Positions 1 to 5,493 are shown, counted from the first letter of the stretch. The stretch is 9,740 bases of DNA from CAYYTU01 sp964474655 (GCA_964474655.1 CAYYTU010000089.1:1-9740), one strand, 5' to 3'. The notes: generated by a model from the sequence alone, not told the origin. A program made the numbers and translations.

Positions 1-302
1 CAGCGGCTGAACCCCAGCGCGTCGTGGAGCACCAGCACGTCGCCGTTGTCGCCGCGCCGCTCGGCTACCAGGTCCATCCCCGTGATGCCGAAGTCGACGC
101 TGCCGTCGCGCACGCTGACCACGATATCGCCGGGGCGCTGAAGCAGCACCGTCAGCTGGGGCAGGGCCGGGATGCGGGCAGCGTACTGGCGGGGGTTCGA
201 TTGCTTCACCTTCAGGCCGCAAGCGGCCAGGAAGCGCCGCGTCGATTCGGCCATCCGTCCCTTGCTGGGCAGCGAAAGGCGGATGTCTTGGCGTTGATTC
301 AT
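1..302 (-). CDS. hisG: ATP phosphoribosyltransferase HisG, N-terminal 100 residues (cut by window edge)
   Basis: HisG joins ATP and PRPP to give phosphoribosyl-ATP, the first and feedback-controlled step of histidine synthesis in the cytoplasm. Only residues 1-100 are inside the window; the gene continues beyond base 1. Seen in the translation: LPSKGRM at residues 11-17, typical of the HisG N-terminus, then a run from about residue 45 to 80 with QRPGDI, VRDGSVDFGITGMDL and a following AER, which is the conserved periplasmic-binding-protein-like substrate lobe of HisG. The ATG (302-300) is preceded by AGGAG at 313-309 with a 6-base spacer, so the start is well supported. Upstream lies a his-type attenuator with its own promoter, which suggests that hisG is the first gene of a his operon. 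The fragment is too short to tell whether a C-terminal regulatory domain (long-form HisG) is present. Confidence 0.93.
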   Translation of the reverse strand, partial: MNQRQDIRLSLPSKGRMAESTRRFLAACGLKVKQSNPRQYAARIPALPQLTVLLQRPGDIVVSVRDGSVDFGITGMDLVAERRGDNGDVLVLHDALGFSR

Positions 303-329
303 CACACACTCCTATCAGTTCAACTTGGT

Positions 330-403
330 GAGCTGCTCGGGCCGGTCTCCCGACCGTGCCCGAAGGTGGCGCGGTCACGCCTTCGGCGGACCGGTCACAG
401 CTC
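330..403 (-). other. Extended stem-loop in the hisG 5' untranslated region
   Basis: Between the attenuator terminator and the hisG ribosome binding site the transcript can fold back on itself in nested arms: GAGCTG (330-335) with CAGCTC (398-403); GGCCGGTC (340-347) with GACCGGTC (389-396), 7 of 8 paired; and GCCCGAAGG (358-366) with CCTTCGGC (380-387) with one bulge. This pairing is seen directly in the sequence. Its role is unknown. It could stabilise the read-through mRNA, insulate the hisG ribosome binding site, or simply be a palindromic repeat. It has no U-tract and is not a terminator. Confidence 0.55.
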
Positions 404-419
404 TGAGATCATAGACAAC

Positions 420-452
420 AAAAAAGCCCTCGCCGGCTAGACCGGGAGGGCT
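420..452 (-). terminator. Intrinsic terminator of the his attenuator
   Basis: Read on the minus strand, AGCCCTC (452-446) pairs with GAGGGCT (431-425). After one bulged base, CCGG (445-442) pairs with CCGG (436-433), closing a small loop around 441-437. A run of six T follows (425-420). This GC-rich hairpin plus U-tract is a textbook Rho-independent terminator. It lies between the leader peptide and hisG with no gene of its own to end, which is the position of an attenuator. Its 5' arm (449-440) is complementary to a segment inside the leader peptide (514-504). Confidence 0.88.
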
Positions 453-514
453 ACAATGGCTTCTGGCGTTGTAGATCAATCAGCTCGAGCGGACCAACGC
501 TGACCTCCACGGTC
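440..514 (-). promoter_or_regulatory. his attenuator: antiterminator pairing
   Basis: On the minus strand GACCGTGGAGG (514-504, inside the leader peptide gene) is complementary to CCTCCCGGTC (449-440, the 5' arm of the terminator) over 10 pairs with one bulged U. The two structures are mutually exclusive. The antiterminator strand can alternatively close on itself through GACC (514-511) and GGTC (505-502), which would keep it away from the terminator when no ribosome is stalled. A further small hairpin, CTACAA/TTGTAG (474-469 with 456-451), overlaps the base of the terminator. A ribosome stalled on the last His codon (532-530) would leave 514-504 free, whereas one at the stop codon would not favour the pairing. 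This is the logic of the enterobacterial his leader in a compact form. Confidence 0.8.
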
Positions 515-562
515 GGGCAGCAGGGTCTTGTGATGATGAGCGTGGGTGTGCCGAGTAATCAT
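476..562 (-). CDS. hisL: Histidine operon leader peptide, 28 codons
   Basis: This short frame starts at ATG 562-560 and stops at TGA 478-476. Residues 5-11 read H T H A H H H, five histidines in seven codons (CAC, CAC, CAT, CAT, CAC), ending 15 bases before a segment that can act as antiterminator. In his operons under attenuation, a ribosome short of charged tRNA-His stalls on such a run and lets the antiterminator form; otherwise the terminator at 452-420 forms and transcription ends before hisG. The peptide itself is expected to have no function. No Shine-Dalgarno sequence precedes the ATG, and the promoter predicts a transcript start only a few bases upstream, so translation is probably leaderless. 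The evidence is the His-codon run, the RNA pairing and the position in front of hisG, not homology. Confidence 0.85.
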   Translation of the reverse strand: MITRHTHAHHHKTLLPDRGGQRWSARAD

Positions 563-572
563 AATGAGGCGT

Positions 573-600
573 ATTCTAGCAGCAATTCGGGCGCTGTCAA
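573..600 (-). promoter_or_regulatory. Sigma-70-type promoter of the his leader
   Basis: On the minus strand a perfect TTGACA -35 box (600-595) is followed after 16 bases by TAGAAT (578-573), one mismatch from TATAAT. The expected transcript start is near 565-567, only about 3-5 bases before the leader peptide ATG at 562. The closeness of promoter and ATG implies a nearly leaderless mRNA. Confidence 0.82.
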
Positions 601-626
601 GGCCCCCCTTTCAGGCCAACCGGCAA

Positions 627-771
627 GGCAATCGCATGTGGTCAAAATTCCGAAGTTTACAGGATAGCCTCTCTCTGAATAGGTGTGGTCCATATGTGCG
701 CCAATCTTGGGATAAATGGCTGCCTCAAACTTCGGAATTCTAAGCGCTCTCACCTTCCATATGCGATTTCC
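627..771. repeat. Imperfect inverted-repeat element with ACTTCGGAA core
   Basis: This stretch lies just upstream of the his promoter. Its outer arms are GGCAATCGCATGTGG (627-641) and CCATATGCGATTTCC (757-771), 13 of 15 complementary. Its inner arms AATTCCGAAGTTT (646-658) and AAACTTCGGAATT (727-739) are perfectly complementary. About 68 bases separate the inner arms. A 73-codon open frame on the minus strand (780-559) runs through it but has no recognisable sequence or ribosome binding site. The ACTTCGGAA core recurs at 6644-6658 and 9726-9740. This looks like a small non-coding dispersed repeat or MITE remnant; no transposase or clear target-site duplication was found. Confidence 0.6.
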
Positions 772-790
772 CTGAGGCAACCGTGGTATT

Positions 791-948
791 AGACTTTGGA
801 CAAATCTTGTTTGAACCTTCCCGAAAGCTTTCCAATGTGATGAAACTGGCTGAGAATTGCTTGAAAGTGGGCCTTTCTGACCTTTTAGGCTGTTCTTTTC
901 AGCTTTCGGGAAGGTTGTTGGCGAAAATCTGAGCTTTATCCAAAGTCC
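791..948. repeat. MITE-like inverted-repeat element
   Basis: This element lies between the kinase gene and the element at 627-771. Outer arms: AGACTTTGGACAAA (791-804) and TTTATCCAAAGTCC (935-948), 12 of 14 complementary. Inner arms: AACCTTCCCGAAAGCT (814-829) and AGCTTTCGGGAAGGTT (901-916), perfectly complementary over 16 bases. The 71 bases between the inner arms are AT-richer than the neighbouring genes and encode nothing recognisable. The TTCGGGAA centre resembles, but is not the same as, the TTCGGAA core of the neighbouring element. It could act as a long hairpin behind the kinase gene, but it has no U-tract. Confidence 0.62.
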
Positions 949-979
949 AGGTGGTAGTATGGAAATCCGCCTGACCTGG

Positions 980-2017
980 CTATGTAGTCAGCAGCGCCAT
1001 CGCCTGGGCGACAAGGGCCGTGCGGTCCAGCCGTGAGACCCAGCCGTTGCGGGCGATCCGGAGCGTGCTGGAGGCGCGATAGAAGCGGGTGCGTTCGAGC
1101 AGCGCGTCGGCGTCCCAGTCGGCGGGGAGGGCCTCCCGATAGGCCGTGGTCATCTCCTGCACAAAAGGCTCGGCTTCGCTCACGCTGCCGCCGTGCTGGT
1201 TGATGCTGTGGGTGATCTCCGCCATCAAACGCCCCAGGTCGGAGGCCGGATCGGTCACCTCCAGCCGCTCCCAGTCGATCACCACCACGCCGTCGCCGGC
1301 GGGGAAGATGAAGTTGGTCGTGGTGGCATCGCCGTGGGTCAGGGACGGGGTGAAGTCGTTCATCCCCGGCCGGGCGGCTTGGCGGTCGATCAGGCGCTCC
1401 AGGCCCTGGCGGGCGATCGGGTCGCTCGCCAGCACGCCGTGCCGGGCCAGCTGGCCGACCACCTTGTGAGCGTAGGCGACCGAGGCGAAATCCGCCTCGG
1501 CGTCCGACTGGAGCCCTTGGGTGTGGAGCGTGGCAAGGCACTGGCCCGCGAACGCCAAGCTGCGAGCGAGCTTACCGGGCTGGCTGCGACGGACGGCGAT
1601 CACGTCCTCCAGCGTCAAGCCCTCGACGTGTTCCAAAAACAGCACGCCGCGCCACAGCGCCAGCGGCTGGACGGCGCGGCACGCTCCTGTATCCAGGCCC
1701 AGCGCTCGTACCCGCTGTGTATCCTCCATCTCGCGGGCGGCGTACTTCTCCGGCGATGACCCCGACTTGAGCGCGTAGAATTTGGCCACAATGGCCCAAT
1801 CGGTGATCGCCTCCCGGTAGATGTAAGCCGTCTGGGAGAGCCTGGCCATCTCCCAAGCGCCCGGTTCCTCCGCTTGATCCCAGAGATTCGTCGTCAGGTA
1901 ATCGACCACGGGATCATCGTTGGGCAGAATATACCAGTTTCCTCGCTGGATCTCCGGCACGTCGGCCGGCGGTTCGATCGGAGGAAAATCATTCGTTGAC
2001 TGAGAACTTTGGTTCAT
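980..2017 (-). CDS. APH-fold phosphotransferase (aminoglycoside/choline kinase-like), 345 aa
   Basis: This is a cytoplasmic kinase of the phosphotransferase enzyme family (protein-kinase-like fold), which moves the ATP gamma-phosphate to a small hydroxylated substrate. Seen: a likely ATP-binding lysine in AIVAKFYAL (K79); a partner acidic residue near E96 in AAREME; the hinge FLEHVEGLTLEDVI around 128-140; the catalytic-loop Brenner motif HGDATTTN (228-235) with D230 as base and N235 as metal ligand; and the metal-binding D248 in VVVIDWE. The family covers aminoglycoside, macrolide, choline, homoserine and methylthioribose kinases, so the substrate cannot be named. The ATG has AGGAG about 8 bases upstream, inside the 18-bp gap after the transporter stop, so the two genes very probably share one mRNA. 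The pairing suggests a shared substrate (transport plus phosphorylation) but does not prove it. The first 25 residues are polar and low in conservation cues. Confidence 0.85.
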   Translation of the reverse strand: MNQSSQSTNDFPPIEPPADVPEIQRGNWYILPNDDPVVDYLTTNLWDQAEEPGAWEMARLSQTAYIYREAITDWAIVAKFYALKSGSSPEKYAAREMEDTQRVRALGLDTGACRAVQPLALWRGVLFLEHVEGLTLEDVIAVRRSQPGKLARSLAFAGQCLATLHTQGLQSDAEADFASVAYAHKVVGQLARHGVLASDPIARQGLERLIDRQAARPGMNDFTPSLTHGDATTTNFIFPAGDGVVVIDWERLEVTDPASDLGRLMAEITHSINQHGGSVSEAEPFVQEMTTAYREALPADWDADALLERTRFYRASSTLRIARNGWVSRLDRTALVAQAMALLTT

Positions 2018-2035
2018 CTAGCTGCTCCTATATCG

Positions 2036-3334
2036 TCAGCTGGTCTCACTCTGGCGGCGAGGTGGTGTTTCTCGCGGCTCCGGCAGCCGTGTCGCCAGCA
2101 CATAACCGAGCGCACCCAGCCCCAGCGTTACAGCGAAGAGTCCCACAAATCCCAGTAAGTCCACCACCAGCCCGCCCAGGCCAGAGATGATGACCACAAC
2201 GCCCATCAGGGTGTTGGAGAGCCCCAGGTAGAGCGGCCGATCGGCATCCGGGACCAGTTCCATCAAAAAGTTACTGCCAGAAATGGTCTTAGCCGGCAAA
2301 CTAACGCCATTCAGGAAGAAGAGTGGCAAAGCCAGATAAGGCAGCCACGGGCCTTGTAAGTCCATCACCTGCACCATCCCCACCAGCAACAACGCCAACA
2401 AGGCCGTCAAGCCATTGTCCAGGTTCAACAGGCGCATCACCAGTCGATTGCCTCGGCGATCGCTCAGCTGGCCCCAGGCCAGGTTGGAAAGCATCTGAGC
2501 ACCGACCCGAATCGCTACGTAGACGCCGACCATACCCTCCGGTGCTCCCAGGATTTGTTTGGCATAGACACCATAGAAGGGAAGCGCGATATCGGACAGC
2601 CAGACCGCCAGCTGAGCCCCTATATAGCGGCGGTAGATAAGATCGGAGCGGAACAAAGCACTAGCCTTGCGCAGTTGTTCGTTGATTGTCACTGAGCTGG
2701 TGACTTCTTCATCCGCCGGTTCTCGGATGGCCACGAAGGCCCCCATGGCCGGGACAATCGTCAGGCCATAGAGGAAAAAGAGAAAGGCATGACCTCGTGG
2801 AAAAGGGAAGGCCGGGTGATTGAGTACTATGTTTACAATCCAGCCAGCGCCAAGCCCGAGCAGCCCCCCCAGGAGCTGCCGCCAGGCAAAGAGACTACCC
2901 CGCCGGTGAGCGGGAATTGTCTTTGCCACTACGTCATAGAATGAGAGACCAGCGAGCCCCCCCGCCGTCCAGGCCACGCTGTAGAGCACAAAGAAGCCGA
3001 TCAACAGCAGCAACGAATCCTCGACGAACCAGACCGCCGTCGCCAGCAGCATCCACGCCGTGAGCCGGATCACCCCGGCTACAGCATAGCCATGCAGTTT
3101 GCGCTCCATGCGCTGGATACGAGCGGAGATAAAAATCTGAGGGAAGAACCAGCACGCCTGACCCAATGGAGCGACCAACCCTACGAGCAAATTGGAGCTG
3201 GTCAATTGGCTAACGAACCAGGTCAGAACCAGCGGAGGGTCGATCAGCTTTCCTGCAAAGTTGAAAAGAGCCCCATTGAAGACCCCCAGCGCAAAGCTGC
3301 GCTGCACCTCTGGCTTAGAGAGCGTAGCTTCCAT
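2036..3334 (-). CDS. Major facilitator superfamily transporter, 432 aa
   Basis: This is a polytopic inner-membrane protein with about 12 predicted membrane segments. A polar central linker (about 204-230, REPADEE to ALFRS) separates two six-helix halves, the normal MFS layout. Between TM2 and TM3 is the basic loop ARIQRMERK (71-79). A second basic loop, GQLSDRRGNR (288-297), matches the conserved MFS loop motif G-x-x-x-D-R-R-G in the second half. The substrate is unknown. The start is uncertain. The frame is open upstream to a GTG at 3409-3407, but ATG 3334-3332 gives the usual short polar N-terminus (MEATLSKPEVQRSF) right before helix 1, so it is preferred here although its Shine-Dalgarno is poor. 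The longer 457-residue form adds a segment that looks more like part of a broken upstream gene. It probably shares an mRNA with the kinase gene downstream, and its promoter is at 3603-3631. Confidence 0.85.
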   Translation of the reverse strand: MEATLSKPEVQRSFALGVFNGALFNFAGKLIDPPLVLTWFVSQLTSSNLLVGLVAPLGQACWFFPQIFISARIQRMERKLHGYAVAGVIRLTAWMLLATAVWFVEDSLLLLIGFFVLYSVAWTAGGLAGLSFYDVVAKTIPAHRRGSLFAWRQLLGGLLGLGAGWIVNIVLNHPAFPFPRGHAFLFFLYGLTIVPAMGAFVAIREPADEEVTSSVTINEQLRKASALFRSDLIYRRYIGAQLAVWLSDIALPFYGVYAKQILGAPEGMVGVYVAIRVGAQMLSNLAWGQLSDRRGNRLVMRLLNLDNGLTALLALLLVGMVQVMDLQGPWLPYLALPLFFLNGVSLPAKTISGSNFLMELVPDADRPLYLGLSNTLMGVVVIISGLGGLVVDLLGFVGLFAVTLGLGALGYVLATRLPEPRETPPRRQSETS

Positions 3335-3337
3335 CGT

Positions 3338-3564
3338 TACCGGCCGACTCGTTTCATCCGTAATAATCCAATCCCGCCCTATTCCCAAAGGCCATAGCAC
3401 AAAAGCCACGCCTTGTCTATCACATCTCTCCGTAGTGGTGTAAGCCTCTACGGGACTACGCCAGACGGCGACAGTTGCATTCTTGACGTAGCCTCCAGTG
3501 CTTCCAAAGCCTGCACGCCTGTTGTTCGCTCATCAACCACCCGTTTGATCACGATGACAACCAT
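3338..3564 (-). pseudogene. Possible frameshifted remnant of a small gene ahead of the MFS transporter
   Basis: Between the promoter at 3603-3631 and the transporter, a frame opens at ATG 3564-3562 (MVVIVIKRVVDERTTGVQ then ALEALE) and stops at 3450-3448 after 38 codons. The neighbouring frame, which continues into the transporter, reads YVKNATVAVWRSP and then TTTERCDRQGVAF over about 3500-3400. Joined by one frame change near 3495-3505, the two pieces look like one small protein with a hydrophobic beta strand, an amphipathic helix and a second strand. The pattern recalls the DUF1269-type small membrane-associated proteins, but this is a weak impression from memory. Alternatively the first frame is a real 38-residue peptide or upstream ORF, and the second is an N-terminal extension of the transporter. 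Confidence 0.3.
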
Positions 3565-3602
3565 CTCACAGCCGAAAAAGTATCCGACGACGGCAACTAT
3601 TT

Positions 3603-3631
3603 ATTATAGCCCACTCGCATTCAAAATCCAA
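3603..3631 (-). promoter_or_regulatory. Promoter of the MFS transporter-kinase operon
   Basis: On the minus strand TTGGAT (3631-3626), a 17-base spacer and a perfect TATAAT (3608-3603) fit a sigma-70 promoter. The transcript would start near 3596 and carry about 260 bases ahead of the preferred transporter ATG at 3334. This unusually long leader contains the possible gene remnant. The promoter points away from the yvcK promoter at 3959-3987. Confidence 0.68.
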
Positions 3632-3958
3632 ACCCCCTGACGATGGGATGGGGATTCCGAAGCAGGTCACCTCATACCGCAGGGCGTGCTTAGACGCGAA
3701 CAAGGCAAACGAAGCTGGTCTAAGGGCGCTTAGGCGCTCCAGGTTATCTCCAATCCTGTTTGCCAGGCGCATCAACCCCAGCTTCGTTTGCCCAGTAGCT
3801 CTCCACCGAGAAGGAATCGCGCATGAGATACCTCGACATCTGGAGATTGGAGATGATAACCCCCAGCTCGGGAGTGCTCAGCAGATAACGGCCCATCTGC
3901 ACCGCCATCTCAATCAGCACTGTTTGCTTGACTTGGTCACTCTCCCAGGCACGATCCG
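3632..3958. other. Gene-free spacer between divergent promoters
   Basis: No convincing gene is seen here. The minus strand has an open frame from GTG 3920 or ATG 3908 to a stop at 3746-3744 (54-58 codons, containing GRYLLSTPELGV and DSFSVESYWANEAG). It has no clear ribosome binding site, and I do not recognise it; it could be a small gene or a gene fragment. Part of the stretch is highly structured: a 15-bp perfect inverted repeat at 3704-3718/3778-3792, and ATCTCCAATC (3747-3756) complementary to GATTGGAGAT (3844-3853). No promoter or binding site for a known regulator could be recognised in it. Confidence 0.5.
3704..3792. repeat. Perfect 15-bp inverted repeat with 59-bp centre
   Basis: GGCAAACGAAGCTGG (3704-3718) and CCAGCTTCGTTTGCC (3778-3792) are exact reverse complements. 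Inside the left part a shorter inverted repeat, CTTAGAC (3689-3695) with GTCTAAG (3719-3725), overlaps the left arm. The element sits between two divergent promoters and does not share the TTCGGAA core of the other repeats in the window. There is no U-tract. It may be a mobile-element remnant or a cruciform-forming site. Confidence 0.6.
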
Positions 3959-3987
3959 TTGACGACCAAGCCGCGTTGGGTTATAAT
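3959..3987 (+). promoter_or_regulatory. Sigma-70-type promoter of yvcK
   Basis: TTGACG (3959-3964), a 17-base spacer and a perfect TATAAT (3982-3987) give a near-consensus promoter. The transcript would start near 3994, leaving about 110 bases of untranslated leader before the yvcK GTG at 4104. I saw no terminator or recognisable riboswitch in that leader. Confidence 0.82.
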
Positions 3988-4103
3988 AGTATTGACTCTC
4001 TTGGAAGAACCAGGCGGAGATTTTGAGCCTTTCTGACAGGACCCTTCTTTCGGTGAATCCAGCATTTAACGGGCCTGATAATGAGCAGCAGGAGACATGA
4101 CCT

Positions 4104-5411
4104 GTGGGTAACGGGCGGAAACATGTAGCCAAGCAGTGCAGAAGTTTCCTCCAAACCTTATCTCAATGGCTACCCATTGGCATCGGCATCAAGCGCTGGT
4201 TGCTCCTCCTGGTGGGGGGGGTTGTGCTCCTGAGCTTAAGCTTTTCCTACTTCCTGCGCGAGCTTTATCCTCTCCCAGGCATATTTTACTACCTCACGCT
4301 CCAATTTATCCCCCGCATCCTTCGATCTGCATTGTTTGGATTAACGGGAATGGTCGCCATCATCGGGGCCCTTATCGAGCTTAACCGCACGCTTTTGAAA
4401 CCTTTCGTGGACCCCAACCCAACGGCGGTGGCGAAGGCACTTCGACAGTACCGGCGTCGGGAACGTGGTCCCAAAGTAGTCGCCATCGGCGGTGGACATG
4501 GCCTTTCCACGTTGTTGCGCGGCCTCAAGAAACACACGACCAACATCACAGCTATCGTGACCGTGGCCGACGACGGCGGCAGCTCGGGGCGGCTGCGGCG
4601 CGAGCTCGGTGTACTGCCGCCAGGTGACTTTCGCAACTGTATCGCCGCGCTGGCCGATGACGAGGCGCTGACCACCCAGCTGTTCCAATACCGCTTCGCC
4701 AACGGCAGCGCTGAGGGGCTCAACGGACACAGCTTTGGGAATCTGTTCATCACCGCGATGGCGGAGGTGACGGGCAGCTTCGAGCGGGCGATCCTGGAAT
4801 CCGGACGGGTGTTGGCCGTGGAAGGACAAGTGTTCCCCAGCACACTGCGCGACGTGAGGCTGACGGCCGATCTGAAAGCCCCCCCGGCGCAGCTAAACCG
4901 GGTCAGCGGCGAATCTCACATCACCGAGGCGCAAGGGACCATCGCCCACGTATACCTGGAGCCTGATGATTCCCCGGCTTACCCGGGCGCGGTGAAAGCA
5001 CTGTTGAGCGCAGACCTGATCATAGGGGGACCTGGCAGCCTCTATACCAGCGTCCTTCCCAACCTGCTCGTGCCAGAGGTAGCACAAGCGATTCGAGCCA
5101 GTCAAGCGACCAAAGTCTACGTCTGTAACGTCGCCACCCAGGTCGGAGAGACCGACGGGTACAACGTATCCGACCACGTTGCAGCTCTAAAAGCTCACGT
5201 CGGCGCCAATCTGTTTCCCATCGTGCTGGTCAATGGAAATTACACAATCGACTTCGAAGCGCCGAAAGGCGTCGAGCTGGTAAGGTTAGATGGTTCGGCC
5301 CATAGCGATTATCGCATCGAGACCGCCGATCTGATCGATCCCTCTCACCCCTGGCGACATGATAGCGATAAGCTGGCGCGGGCGTTACTGCGCCTGCTGG
5401 AGGATGCCTGA
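4104..5411 (+). CDS. yvcK: YvcK/CofD-like gluconeogenesis factor with N-terminal membrane anchor, 435 aa
   Basis: The YvcK (UPF0052) family is needed in several bacteria for growth on gluconeogenic carbon sources and for normal cell-wall synthesis, and it binds UDP-sugars. It shares the CofD fold (2-phospho-L-lactate transferase), but no transferase reaction is established for it. Seen: Rossmann-like VVAIGGGHGLSTLLRGLK (125-142), VADDGGSSGRLR (154-165), LPPGDFRN (171-178), GHSFGNLFITAM (208-219), IIGGPGSLYTSVLPNLLV (306-323) and CNVATQVGETDGY (341-353), together the complete family core. Ahead of it lie about 115 extra residues with two hydrophobic spans (about 31-50 and 74-92), so the protein is probably held in the inner membrane with the catalytic-like domain in the cytoplasm. 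The start is GTG, with AGGAG at 4090-4094 and a 9-base spacer. It lies 109 bp upstream of gap on the same strand, which fits a link to triose metabolism. Confidence 0.93.
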   Translation: MGNGRKHVAKQCRSFLQTLSQWLPIGIGIKRWLLLLVGGVVLLSLSFSYFLRELYPLPGIFYYLTLQFIPRILRSALFGLTGMVAIIGALIELNRTLLKPFVDPNPTAVAKALRQYRRRERGPKVVAIGGGHGLSTLLRGLKKHTTNITAIVTVADDGGSSGRLRRELGVLPPGDFRNCIAALADDEALTTQLFQYRFANGSAEGLNGHSFGNLFITAMAEVTGSFERAILESGRVLAVEGQVFPSTLRDVRLTADLKAPPAQLNRVSGESHITEAQGTIAHVYLEPDDSPAYPGAVKALLSADLIIGGPGSLYTSVLPNLLVPEVAQAIRASQATKVYVCNVATQVGETDGYNVSDHVAALKAHVGANLFPIVLVNGNYTIDFEAPKGVELVRLDGSAHSDYRIETADLIDPSHPWRHDSDKLARALLRLLEDA

Positions 5412-5467
5412 CCGTCACCCATAGAGAGGCTCACATAAGTCGGTAGGTTTTGTCAAGCACGACAGAT

Positions 5468-5493
5468 ATTCGTGTGGTAAATTCGTATGGTAA
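5468..5493 (+). promoter_or_regulatory. Tandem 13-bp direct repeat upstream of gap (possible operator)
   Basis: ATTCGTGTGGTAA (5468-5480) is followed directly by ATTCGTATGGTAA (5481-5493), differing at one base. The pair lies 28 bp before the gap ATG. A promoter is expected here, but none stands out: TTGTCA at 5450-5455 could be a -35 box, and the AT-rich end of the repeat could hold the -10 element. Direct repeats of slightly more than one helical turn often bind a regulator on one face of the DNA, and glycolytic gap operons are often controlled by a sugar-phosphate-sensing repressor. Assigning it as an operator is inference. Confidence 0.4.

Noticed and set aside
24..440. 138-codon plus-strand open frame
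   Set aside because: It runs antisense across hisG, the 5' stem-loop and the terminator; hisG has clear family motifs on the other strand.
303..562. T-box riboswitch ahead of hisG
   Set aside because: No T-box consensus bulge or specifier-loop layout is seen, while a His-rich leader frame and mutually exclusive hairpins explain the region better.
559..780. 73-codon minus-strand open frame
   Set aside because: It covers the inverted-repeat element and the his promoter, lacks a ribosome binding site and has no recognisable sequence.
1193..1759. 188-codon plus-strand open frame
   Set aside because: It is the antisense of the APH-fold kinase gene, whose catalytic motifs are clear; the antisense product shows no family features.
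3335..3409. GTG 3409 as start of the MFS transporter
   Set aside because: The added 25 residues look unlike an MFS N-terminus and join up with a possible broken gene; ATG 3334 gives a normal N-terminus. The point is not settled.
3744..3920. Minus-strand frame of 54-58 codons in the spacer before yvcK
   Set aside because: It has no convincing ribosome binding site or promoter, overlaps structured repeats, and I do not recognise the product; kept only as a note in the spacer entry.
3603..3987. CRISPR array or phage attachment site in the spacer
   Set aside because: There are no regularly spaced repeats, no tRNA gene and no integrase; only inverted repeats are present.
4289..4843. 184-codon minus-strand frame opposite yvcK
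   Set aside because: It is antisense to a gene with a complete family core; its low-complexity composition reflects the codon bias of yvcK.
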